Assembly (NCBI GenBank): GCA_022457155.1
Contig: JAJGOT010000952.1
Span: 62,001-126,000 of the forward strand
Direction of reading: 5' to 3'
DNA: 64,000 bases
Source: Cladopsammia gracilis
Lineage: Eukaryota; Cnidaria; Anthozoa; Scleractinia; Dendrophylliidae
Made by a program: the position numbers and the translations under genes
Shown here: in pieces, positions 10,628 through 20,397 of the stretch
How the letters are laid out: each line of letters opens with the position of its first letter
How positions within the stretch are numbered: position 1 is the stretch's first letter
The notes under the pieces: model-generated
Seen by the model: the letters and a program-made list of their open reading frames with translations, nothing else
Database searches by the model: none
What the model was told of the DNA's origin: nothing

Positions 10628-11330
10628 AAGGGCCTGTTCACATGAGAGTGGGGTACCCCGGGTGCCTGGGGTACCTCAGGTAGCCGGGTCGATAAAATGT
10701 TTGTTTCATATGCGTTTGATGACCCCGGGGACCTGGGGTAGGGTGCGTTTGAAGTCTATCCGATCTGGGGACCAAACCATAACCTTTCTTTGGTTTTCAG
10801 GACTCCTTTTAGCCACTTTCGCCTTTGTAGATTTGTGTTGCAAACCATCTGAAGGTTTTCGCTTTCCCTTCGGGTTCAACTTCGTATTTTGCCTTGGGGC
10901 ATCCAATTCCAATGGAATCAGGGCCTGATCGGGCTGAGATGCTACTGTCTCGCTTAAACTACCAATATCCTGACTATTTTCCTCAAAATTTGAGCTGTCG
11001 AGTATATTTTGGAGGCGTTGTTTGCGGAAAAGCTCACCAGGTTGATAACGAGTGGACGCCATTTTGTTTTCCCGCTTGTTTTATTGTCGAATGCCCGTAT
11101 GAACCTCACCCCGGTACCCCGGGGTATAGTGTTCACATGGAAAAAATCTACCCCACTCAGGCGGGCAATCCGCCCCGAGGAGACGGGTTGCCCGGCTGAG
11201 TGGGGTACCCCACCACGCATGTGAACGCAACCAGATAAACAACAAAGAATATATGGAGACGCTGGGAACCCCACCAAGCCGGGGTACCCCAGGCACCCGG
11301 GGTACCCCACTTCCATGTGAACAGGCCCTT
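10628..11330. mobile_element. 703-bp TIR element with GC-rich ends
   Basis: The outer ends are inverted copies: aagggcctgttcacatg… at 10628 and …catgtgaacaggccctt at 11330. The homology continues through repeated ggggtacc blocks for about 50 bp. ACT flanks both sides (10625-10627, 11331-11333), consistent with a 3-bp target duplication. A second inner palindrome sits at about 11153-11206. An open frame (10706-11062, -) lies inside. It is nested within the 8.8-12.06 kb structure and downstream of the recombinase relic. The 3-bp duplication would suit PIF/Harbinger, but ACT is not that family's usual TWA. Confidence 0.7.
10706..11062 (-). CDS. Possible captured or leftover ORF inside the 703-bp element
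   Basis: A 118-codon open frame with more protein-like composition than its surroundings: basic and Ser/Pro-rich, with a Lys-rich stretch (GKRKPSDGLQHKSTKAK) that resembles a nuclear localisation signal, then VMVWSPDRIDF. It spans most of the element's interior, starts with ATG at 11062 and runs into the left terminal repeat. It might be the N-terminal exon of the accessory (Myb-like) protein of an autonomous parent, or a captured host exon. I cannot assign a family, and expression is doubtful. Confidence 0.3.
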   Translation of the reverse strand: MASTRYQPGELFRKQRLQNILDSSNFEENSQDIGSLSETVASQPDQALIPLELDAPRQNTKLNPKGKRKPSDGLQHKSTKAKVAKRSPENQRKVMVWSPDRIDFKRTLPQVPGVIKRI

Positions 11331-11587
11331 ACTCACCGCGATCCAAGAAAAATGTTGATGTGTCGCTTTGTCAGTTTTTTGAATGAACATTTTCGCGCGG
11401 TTGATCGTGCTTTTGACTTCATGTAAGCAGGACGAGATTCAATAAATATTTCTATCCGAAAGGAAAGATGTTAAGAAGTCTTAATGTTATAAAAGAAATG
11501 GTAAACGCAGCAGCTGTGCAACCATCGAGTTATGGATGCACGCGGGAGGTTGCTAAGCACGAAAGAAGCGTAAGAGTCGCACGAGGC

Positions 11588-11700
11588 GATAGCCTGCACG
11601 TTTACCAGCACGATAGCCTGCACGTTAGCCTGCACGTTAGCCTGCACGTTAGCCTGCACGATAGCCTGCACGTTAGCCTGCACGATAGCCTGCACGTTTA
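11588..11700. repeat. 12-bp minisatellite
   Basis: About nine tandem units of gcctgcacgtta or gcctgcacgata. Because 12 is divisible by 3 and the unit lacks stops, both strands are open: + reads repeated LHVS/LHDS, - reads VQAN/VQAI. That explains the overlapping open frames, so neither is proposed as a gene. Confidence 0.85.
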
Positions 11701-12057
11701 CCATTTCTTAATTGAATTTACAAAATGCTAATTCGATGACGTCAACCCTGGAATTTGCCATTATTTCTACGCCAATTTACAATGGGCAGTTTACAGCTTG
11801 AGGATAATTAATTTGATAAATACTCAAAATAAACTGTGGATGGTCAATTGATTTGTAAAAAATATTACTTGGAGGTGAAAACAAGTAGTTGTATAATAAA
11901 TGATTCCCGATTCCCGTCATCTAATTAGCATTTTAAAAATTCAAATCTACATAACTGACTAACGCGACGTTCAAAACAAGAAATATTTTGCTATTAAACT
12001 ATTTAATGTGCATAGAGTTGATTCTGAAAATAACTTTCTAGGGGTGATAAGAACTTT

Positions 12058-13189
12058 ATTAAACTATTAGGAGCCATTCTGAAATGGCCGCGCGTATCAA
12101 GTGGTAGGATTGGTAAGGATTATGACGTCACTATTGGCGAGCCAACCGTGTTCCCAGTGTCCTCTTCTGGCGAATACTGAATATTCTAACTTGTGTGTAA
12201 GATTTTCACTGTTTTCGTATTGAAAATGGACAATTGTTGTTGCAGTTTATCGCAGAACAAAACACCATGGTTTTCCGCTCGGTCACCGACTTTCAACTTC
12301 TTTCCTTGACCGTTTCAATAGTGACGTCACTATTGGTTTCCGACAATTTTCCGAAAATTTCCCGATCGCTGTACGATTATGAAGGCCAAAAAGTTTCATT
12401 TTTCAACTTCCAGTATTTCTGCGATGCCAAGTCCAGTTAGTTTTAAACTTCAGAATATGTTTATTTGATTCTCTTTCAACACATTGCACTAATATTGGAC
12501 TAAAAGAAAATATGTCAAATGTTTGGTTCATTTGACGTTTACAATACTTTCTCCCATCAGTCCCTCTTTTTAAATTGGAAATTTAAGTTTGTTTGGGGAC
12601 AGAACTGCAACGACAACTCGTAATTACGGATTTTAATAGCCTTCTCTGTTAGGACTTCCCGATTTTTCTACACAAAATGACCAGATCAAACTGTCAGTTT
12701 ACAAAAATACTGGGTTCACATGAGGTTAAATTGATAGCTTAGAATTGACCAAACATTTTCTCTCTGCAGCTGAAGATCAGTCAAAACTAACTAACCGGTA
12801 TTGCAGCATTTCTATCTAGGCTTCTTTAAACCAGCTGCAAAATAAGCGTTCTTGTAATATCCGCCCTGGTAACAAGCGACCTTGGAGCGCGAGACACGCG
12901 CTTCGTTCTCGCGCACTGCAAAAGCGCCTGTTACACAAGCTGCCTCCGTTTCTTCCGGCCAAACGGTAAAAAACATCCGGACCGGTTGCCCAACCGATTC
13001 CATCTGTTTCTTTCTTTCAACCTTTCTCGTTAGAGTCAGATAAAATGCATGGTTACAGACCAAACATAAGAGGGCTATTGGTAATTAAAAGCTATTTCTA
13101 ATTTTTAACTTGTGAAATTGAGGTCTCCAACTGGTATTTACAAGCAGCAATACAAAATCAGGACCATATTTTACAGTTTTGTACAGAGT
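12058..13189. other. Intergenic, no gene supported
   Basis: Contains two near-identical tgacgtcactattgg stretches (about 12123 and 12322) and a GC-rich patch at 12830-12990. The patch gives an 83-codon minus-strand frame with no supporting features. Confidence 0.35.
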
Positions 13190-13449
13190 GTTTTCACTTA
13201 AGTCAGATCAAATTCAGAAGCATTAAACAACAGTTTTCGATTCCAATATGTTTATGAAATGGTAGAGAGTTTAAAACTACACATCTGGGCCAACTTTGAA
13301 GCGCAAGAACATTTCGTTCAAGAGTTCACTGTTATAGGCGAACGAATATTATACATTTTTTGTAAGAAATGTATGGAGCGGCCGTCTTGGTGCCCCACTT
13401 AGGGACACCAACATATGGCGGCCAAAAATTCAAAGTCTTAATAACACCA

Positions 13450-13778
13450 ATTCACTATAAGGGGGATTTCATTAATCAGTGAATGGGGGTGGGGGAGTTG
13501 GCAAGATTGTGAGGGTGTGGGGGGGGGGGGGGCTATGTCATTTTGGGAAGCTAAATAGGAGGGGTTATTTCAAATTATTGGGAGCTTTATGTGGGGAGGT
13601 TACCTGAAACTTCAGGAATGGTGTATTATTGAGAAATAAACTGGATGAAGTGCAGGGGGTGATATGACAGTTTTGCCTACCAAGGAAGAGGGGCTGGGTA
13701 ATATTTGGAAGACACTCCAAGTGATTTTGCCCCCCCCCCCCCCCCCCATGCACTAATAAATGAAAGCCCCCTTAGTGC
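13450..13778. mobile_element. MITE with homopolymer tracts
   Basis: Ends are inverted: cactataagggggatttcat at the left and atgaaagcccccttagtg at the right. The interior contains G (13520-13531) and C (13730-13747) runs on either side. Non-coding. Confidence 0.6.
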
Positions 13779-14129
13779 CATTAAATCGGCTTATAAGCAT
13801 TTATAACATAGCTAGCAGAGCCGCGCAATCAAATTCAGTATACGTAAGCGTGCTCAAAATCCCGATAGTGCACGCTGATAAATAAAAGTGCCATTCTTGA
13901 CCGTGATTTCTTTTTTAAAAATAAAGAATTTTGTATTTAAACTGCAGTAAAATAAAACTCGAGCTTTCAACAGAAAATTTGAAATAAAACCAATTCCTAT
14001 TTTGCTCAATATTTCGCTTACCGCGAACAATCACTTCTGATATTGTTGTCCGCTTTTCGCGTCGGATTTGATGCACAATTCCACCGGCTATGTTATAAAA
14101 CAATTGGTTCATGCTTTTAGCTGTGCACT

Positions 14130-14220
14130 GCACGTGGGAAGTTTGGAGAGCACTCAAGAACCTAGAGTTGCTCGTACGCTCTCTTACGCTTCTTTCGTGC
14201 TCTCCAAACTTCCCACGTGC
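14130..14220. repeat. 24-bp perfect inverted repeat
   Basis: Arms 14130-14153 and 14197-14220 are exact complements (gcacgtgggaagtttggaga…). The match extends outward with gaps through the catgctttta/taaagcatg flanks. It may mark the centre of the surrounding element. Confidence 0.75.
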
Positions 14221-14420
14221 TCCATAACTCGATAGTGCACGCTAAAGCATGAACCTATTGTTAACTATAATTCAAAAATAACTTTCAACTGGTTCAATTT
14301 TGTTTATTTTCACAGATTATCTGAAATAGCGTGACGAATTGCGTGACCTTTATAAAGCAAAACATCGTTAAAACCTGAATTTTTTGTGAAAGATTATACC
14401 ACTGGTATCCACATAACATG

Positions 14421-14961
14421 TTAGAAACAGCTTTGTAGGATGTATACTTTAGATTTTTTAATTTTTATGACGTCATACGTAAACACTGTATAGGCTAACG
14501 GGAACAAATGTAGTTTTCATTCCCCTGATATCAAGTTTGTTTAAGCCGACAGATACTTAAGTTAAATCTATTTTCTAAAACTGCGACATTAAAAAATGAC
14601 GAGACTTCCCTCATACACTTCGGCTTTGATACACTTATAATATACTTTGACACTTTTTTCAGCTTTTCAACTATGAACAGTTATTAAACTTCAGTAAAAT
14701 ACAAGGATTTCTGCTACCGTGGAAAAATCATCTCTATACAGTCACTGTGACTGATATTAATTTTATACTCATTTAGAGGGTCTTCGCGTTAGCTACCATG
14801 TTTGTCAAAGCAACTTAAAGGTGTTTGTCTTTAATCGAATCATCTTCGGATCTTCTTCAAAAATATTCGGGAAATGATCGAAAACGTTCCCAACACCTAC
14901 ATATAGTATTCGGAATTGTTTCAAAAATCTCCGGAAAATTGCATAATAATTGGTGTCGTTT
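14421..14961. other. AT-rich spacer, no gene seen
   Basis: AT-rich sequence between the dispersed repeat and the GAGCAG-ended MITE. The only open frame of note (14805-14987, -) has no domain or splice support. Confidence 0.4.
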
Positions 14962-15236
14962 ATAGAGCAGTTTTCAATTGAGTACACAATTGCTTTGGTT
15001 TTGCATTGCTACGCTTTGTCATTGGCTAAAAAATCTCGCGCCACTTTCTCGACCAATCAGAAGTAAAACCAAAACCAATCGTGACTTGCTCGCACGCGTT
15101 TTCCCGCGCTTGGCGCCGCCGACATGTAATTGCTTCGAGCTCTGATTGGTTCATTGGATTGTTTACGACTGCTGTGATTGGTCAGAGTAATTTCTTTGGT
15201 TTTGGTTTTACGACGCTCAATTGAAAACTGCTTTAT
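14962..15236. mobile_element. MITE family A, copy 1 (ends in ATAGAGCAGTTTTCAATTGAG)
   Basis: The terminal inverted repeats are about 22 bp at the ends, and homology continues inward (gctttggttttgcattgc… versus …ggttttggttttacgac). The interior is rich in GATTGG/CCAAT words. Further copies lie at 21600-21878 (degenerate) and 40559-40852. The right end lies in the 3' region of the receptor gene. Confidence 0.8.
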
Positions 15237-15237
15237 T
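15232..15237 (-). promoter_or_regulatory. Poly(A) signal of the receptor gene, at a MITE end
   Basis: AATAAA on the minus strand, 186 nt after the receptor stop codon. Five of its six bases belong to the terminal repeat of MITE family A. Confidence 0.5.
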
Positions 15238-15422
15238 GGAACAAAGTAATACATGGCTGCTTGAAGGCATAACATTTGTTTCGCGTTTACAAAACGGGAA
15301 AGGGTCTGTATAAAAACACCAGGAAACAGGAAAAAAAGCTATGTCACGAGAATTTGATGAAAACTGTGTGTCTTACAAACGAGTGTTGAAGGTGTCAACA
15401 GACGGTGTCTTTTTTTACAGCA

Positions 15423-18400
15423 TTAAACAGCTCCAGATACTTGTTCTTGACTCGGGGAGTAAACAAAAAAAGCAACCATAATGTAAACACCCTGAAGAGA
15501 ATTCAAGATCACGTAAGGATAGGCAAAATAGTCTGACAAAAGGATCTTGAGATAGCCAAATATCCACGTGAAGCCCATTAGAGTTGAGAGCTTGACAAAC
15601 AACCATGCGTTTCTTTGATTGTTCGAAGGGTTACCCACCACTTGCTGAGTTTGTTTCCTGAGTTTCACTATCGAATACACAATTAGAATAAAGAAGAGGA
15701 CATTAAACGCCAGCAGAAAGGCTACTGGAATAACAAACACGAACAAGTTTGACCTCGGATTGCTAATCCAGCAATACTCATTGTCGCCGTAACCAATGGC
15801 AACATTTCCTGATTGGTCGAGAGAGAAGCAAAGAGCAACAAAAACAAGGGCTGGAAGCCAACCGAGCGACATAAAGCGCATGCTCCAACTGTTTCTTCTC
15901 CGGCTGGAATAGCATGTTCTGGAAAATGTGCGATAGGTGTCAAATGCGATGATTGACATCCACATGAATGTCACTAGGTAGAAGTAATGTAACAATACAG
16001 CAATAACAGTGCACAATAGTGTATTATCTGTCGCCGTAATTGCTAACAGCAACGAATGCGTAAGCAGGAGAGAAAGTGTGAGATTCATCAGATTCACACC
16101 TGGCAAAGTGCGGAGCTCCTTAAAAAGCACGTAAGTTATCAGGACAAGAAAGAGACAGGGAATAGAAATACAAAGTCCGCCAAAAGACAGACGGTCTAAT
16201 AACAGATTAGACCTTGGGCGTTTAACGTCTTCATAGTAGTGTGAATTATAATTTACGCAAATGTAAGCTGTACTATTGAGCATCAAGAAATCGAGACTTT
16301 CTCTTGTGTTGTTTCGATACAAAGATCCGTTCGGTAAAACAACAAATTCGTGTTTCTTTAAACCAATCAACACACCGGAACAGTTTGATAGTAATTTTGG
16401 AAGCCTGCAAACGTGAATTTTTCCCTCAGAAATTAATGAACCATTTTCGACTTGCCTGTGATTGACCTCCTCTGAGAAATAATTTTCTGGAGGAATTATT
16501 TCACCTGTGTTGTTTATGTAAACCGATGAATGGTAATTGCTTATGACCGAATACTCGCCTGGCTTGTAGATATCGATCTTCGAACAAGAGATTTTACTAT
16601 GCTGCCAACTCTTATTAACGGTGATGAAAGAATTATTACCCATGGTTATATTGAAATCAAGAGCCAAACTTAAGACTTCCGAGATAGGTTTACTCGTCAT
16701 TGTCGTAAATGTTATAACTGTAGAATAAACCAGAACACCTGTCTTAACGATATTAATGCGTAAAGGAAAAATACTTCTTCTCGTTAACTCTGACCAAATA
16801 GCGTTCTTTAAAAAGCTGAATCTATTTTGGGATAAAGGAGCTTGTGACCTTAGTAAGATAACCGCAGTATGTCTTTCAAGAAATGGGATGGAAGATGTTA
16901 TATCTATTTGAAACATATCCCTACATTCTCTCGTGACAATGTCATAAATCTCAGATTCAGATTCACAATAAGCCATGTTTCGCTGCTGTTCATTTCTTAC
17001 TGCCATAATGACTCCAGCAGAGTAAGTACTCTCACGGAAATCTGTCCCACATGTAATATCTTCAAGGGAAGTGTCATCGCATAAGGCACAATATAGATTT
17101 AAGTAGTGGCGACCATTTCTTCGTCTATCTCTTACAACACCAGGAACGCTGGATGTGCACTGTTCTTGCAGTCGGAATGCAGACTGGTTTGAGCAGGACT
17201 CATTCCCTCTAGTATCAATACAGTGTCGCCGAGGAAACGTTTTGGGAATTTCCCAGTGCAGATAAGAACAATTGACACTCGTATCTCCAGTGACGTTAGA
17301 TAGTGCAACTGTTACATTCGTGCCATTGCAAAGCAATATGACGTCATAAAATTGCGTTTCGTTGGCTGAAATGCCGTGACAAATCGCACAGAAACGATTT
17401 TTGTACGTTATTCCTGTACTGTCTATTACTGGTAAAATATCTGTGTAGTTATTTTGCGGATAAAAAGGATTGGAGCAGTTTTTTGCGATGTCCTCTCGTG
17501 ACCAGTTTGCTGCTGGACACGCAGAAATCATACGTACCGGAATATGGGCTTCTGTCAACATCCATCTCCCGGTACTAAATTGAACACACTGCCATAGTTT
17601 GCCATCTGTGATCTGGGATGTATTAACTTGCCTTGAGCTATTGCTACAAGCCTTTGAATAATCGGCGCAACAGTCGTGGAAAATCTCGCAGTATTTGTCG
17701 CAGAAGCATTTGTCGCCTTCACTGCTTTCTCCCGGGTCTAGTTCAGTTCGGCATTTTCCTTCACCCATGCATGAGAGAGCACTAGGACATGTCAGGTTGA
17801 TTAGATCTTGCTGACCAATCATGGAGCTCACGTCTCTTGGTTTCCTGCGGTGCGCGAAGAACCGGATCCCTCTTCTTACATACTCAACATCTAACAAAAA
17901 AAACGTTTTCTTCGCTTTATAACAACTTAAATTACAAGAAGTGTTGCCCGAAGATGAGGAAATTTGACTTATGGTATATTGTGTGTTATAACGTGGAAGA
18001 TAACGAACAAAATATTTGTCTTTTTTTAAAAAAAAAGTTTAGGTTATTGCAATTTAAAACCTTGAAAATAAACTACGTAACCACTATATTGGAAATTCTA
18101 AGTGTAAAAAAATTTTTACAAGCTGAATGAAGCATTTTTCTGGTGTTTAGATACAAGATGATCCTACCCGATTCGGAGCTCTTTCCATTTTGTCGTGGAC
18201 CTTTGACGACTTTTGAAGAAGCTGATTTTTTGGTTTGGTGGTATCCGCGGCCATTGTTGCTTTGGTCGGCAAGCGGGTTGAGTTTCTCTGTGGAAAGATC
18301 GCTCTCATCTAAGCTTGGAGAGTTCTTGAAGCGGAGAAGCAAAACATTTTTCACATCAGCTGCAGCAAATGTTTGCTTTGTTTGTAAATTTCGTTTCTTG

Positions 18401-18528
18401 CCAGTAATGTCCGTTTCATCACCACCCCAGCTGTCGATACGTTTACTTGTACACAAACAAGTATACAATATGAATACTCCAGTATAAAGCAGTTTAAATC
18501 TGCCGAGTCGCCAATAGCCAACACTCAT
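15423..18528 (-). CDS. Secretin-superfamily (Methuselah-like) GPCR with somatomedin-B domain
   Basis: Two exons give 942 residues: exon 1 18528-18168 (ends in phase 1 at donor gtagga) and exon 2 17890-15423 (acceptor ttttttgttag, stop TAA). Residues about 8-28 are a signal peptide (FKLLYTGVFILYTCLC). Residues 30-150 are low-complexity, Ser/Lys-rich. At about 160-204 is an eight-cysteine somatomedin-B module (CFCDKYCEIFHDCCADYSKAC core). A long extracellular region with many Cys and N-glycosylation sites follows. The last 260 residues form seven membrane helices of class-B/adhesion type, including FTWIFGYL in helix 6. A short C-tail without obvious motifs ends in SGAV. I see no clear GPS cleavage motif. 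The ligand is unknown. Cnidarians carry many such receptors, and an SMB domain suggests extracellular-matrix or protease-inhibitor contacts. Confidence 0.85.
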
Positions 18529-19449
18529 AGTATACCAGAAGAGAGACAGAATCCACTGGCCTTCCTAGACTGATTTCCAAACGGCTTGCCAACAAGACTG
18601 CCAAGAATGGGGAATTTGGCGATCGACACTCTTATTTTAAAAAAGCCATCATCGAATCTTGCTGTGAAATAAAAAATGGGTACTGTGGGAATTCACATAT
18701 TTTACCTGCAAATATCGGTTGTAACAGCATGTTCGGTGTTTGTTTGCAAAAATTGAAACGAAACAGGAGCTCATTATCCGGAGTGTGCAACTTTCATACT
18801 AAGCCTATGTCACGGCGGTTTTATAGACCGGTTTATTTTTAAAACGACTTTTCATTTCTATTTCTCGCCCTATCATCAGTAGATTTCATGCACCTCTTAG
18901 ATATTTTGCTTCTTCTTGATGACTTACGAAACAGGAGCTCATTAGTAATTATATAACCATATCGATATCAGCATATCCCCGACAAATACTAATCGATTAT
19001 ATTAAACGAATTAAGTAAAACCAGCTTTATAATATTGAAACAAAAAGACACGTAAAGTCCTGACCTATGTCACTTTGTACTGTGTATAACGTTTTAGCAA
19101 CTTTTTGCAGATACGTTTTTATGTTTTATGTATTTTAAGATTCATTTTGTATATCTTTTGTAATGTATTTGACCCCTGTAGTGCATGCCAGCCATCGAGC
19201 CAAATGAGTCGTCCTTTGGCAGTTTACTTCAAGTCATTGCTAAGGACGCTTTTATAAATTTGCCAAAAAGAAACTCTCGCTGATATTTTTTTAAAAACTG
19301 CTATCTTCAGAAAGAAAACGTAATGTCCTTAAACTTCTCTAATCCATGAAGAGAAAACAGAGGAAATCACTAATGTGAAGGAGATTTGGATATGTGACAC
19401 TAAGTACCATAAAATTGATAAACAGGTTTGCTTTGAAATTCTCAAATTA
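18529..19449. other. Receptor upstream region, no gene seen
   Basis: AT-rich. Contains a short direct repeat (gaaacaggagctcatta near 18760 and 18928). The receptor promoter should be at the left edge, read on the minus strand; no clear TATA box is seen. Confidence 0.35.
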
Positions 19450-19657
19450 TTAACCCTTTAAGCCCTAAGAGTGATCAGCATCAAATTTCTCCTTGTAATA
19501 TTACCTTTTCATTAAAAAAGGTCATGAGAATTAAGGACATGATCACACAAGATGAGTTCTCTTGATATCCAAACAATTTCTCCCGACTACTTCTATAGGA
19601 AATGTATAGGACTAGAAATGAGAATTTAAATTTTGATTTTAAGGCTTAAAGGGTTAA
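19450..19657. mobile_element. MITE with TTAA ends (piggyBac-like)
   Basis: Begins ttaaccctttaagccctaag and ends aggcttaaagggttaa. TTAA at both extremes is the target duplication signature of piggyBac-type elements. Length is 208 bp, non-coding. Confidence 0.65.
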
Positions 19658-20199
19658 TGGTTTGAGAAGCTCTATCTAACACTTGAAAGAGTGTATCATC
19701 ACAGAATCCAAACACTTCGAATTGGTATATTGAAAAAACGAGGCGCACTTTTCAGTGGTTTGAAATCCTGAAAAGGAAGTCCTTTTGTGTTTAAATGATT
19801 ACATGAACGATGGATGCTGCATGACATTGACAGTGTAAAAATTCAGAAAACCGCCGGATTCCCTCCAGAAATAAGTTTGCGTCACATTGGCCAATTGAAG
19901 TAATTTATTCAACTCGATCAGTCAACGTTGCTAGCACCGGCAGTGTTTGCGAAACTAATTCTTTTCAGTAACGAATTGAAGTCATACCGATTATATAAAG
20001 GATCGAGCCAAAACACTTAATGCCAAGTAGGGGAGATTGGCAGAGTTTAAACTTCTCATCCATGTAGCACATTATGCCGTTAATTGGTTCATTTGTCTGG
20101 CAACAAAATGGTCTTGAAAGGATTGCCATCTGGCAAACATGAAATTTATGCTTCTTAAACGCCAGTTTACTGACCACTCCCACCGAGCTTTGGATTTTC
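19658..20199. other. Intergenic spacer, no gene seen
   Basis: AT-rich sequence between two MITEs. A minus-strand open frame at 19965-20183 lacks any domain signature or splice support. Confidence 0.35.
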
Positions 20200-20208
20200 C
20201 CTTTATAC

Positions 20209-20388
20209 TAGCCTTTTCCAGCTCCGAGATAGTGGGGAACGCGCGAAGTAAAAAAAAAAGAGTGGGAAAAATCGCGGGGAAACTGGGAGATGTAGGTCGC
20301 CGACCGCCCTCTCCCCAGTTCCCCCGCGATTTTTTCCTCTTTTTTTACTTCGCGCGTTCTCCACTATCTCGGAGCCTGGAACAGGCTA
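20209..20388. mobile_element. Fold-back MITE with 9-bp target duplication
   Basis: A 180-bp element folded almost end to end: the left arm (tagccttttccagctccgag…) and right arm (…ctcggagcctggaacaggcta) pair for about 80 bp. CCTTTATAC occurs exactly on each side (20200-20208, 20389-20397). A 9-bp duplication is typical of Mutator-type elements. Its TAGCCT/AGGCTA tips resemble those of the 8032-8148 element. Confidence 0.85.
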
Positions 20389-20397
20389 CCTTTATAC

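Larger units (their letters stand above)
8827..12057. mobile_element. Composite TIR element, about 3.2 kb, holding a recombinase relic
   Basis: The left end 8827-8941 and the right end 11943-12057 are inverted copies of each other over about 115 bp, roughly 85-90% identical by eye. Both contain aatatttcttgttttgaacg and caactctatg. The same ends plus the inner segment 11712-11942 occur as a compact 468-bp MITE at 26429-26896. Compared with that copy, 8942-11711 (about 2.77 kb) is extra sequence placed exactly at the inner edge of the left repeat. The extra sequence contains the tyrosine-recombinase relic, a 703-bp nested element and a minisatellite. It may be cargo of a larger parent element or a later insertion into the MITE. 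Confidence 0.65.
13190..14420. repeat. Dispersed repeat, related inverted to 27.68-28.16 kb
   Basis: Several blocks here match the region 27,680-28,160 in reverse complement. Examples are the block around agagtttaaaactacacatctgggcc (13266-13291), the paired gtcttggtg…caccaacat motif near 13383-13415, and ataactttcaactggttcaa (about 14279-14298). So the two regions are opposite-orientation copies of one element family. This copy is interrupted by another MITE (13450-13778) and a hairpin (14130-14220). Confidence 0.6.

Noticed and set aside
11468..11731. Repeat-peptide genes on both strands
   Set aside because: Explained entirely by the 12-bp minisatellite; no promoter, splice or domain evidence.
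12812..13063. 83-codon minus-strand gene
   Set aside because: Lies in a GC-rich patch; no domain, splice context or neighbour supports it.
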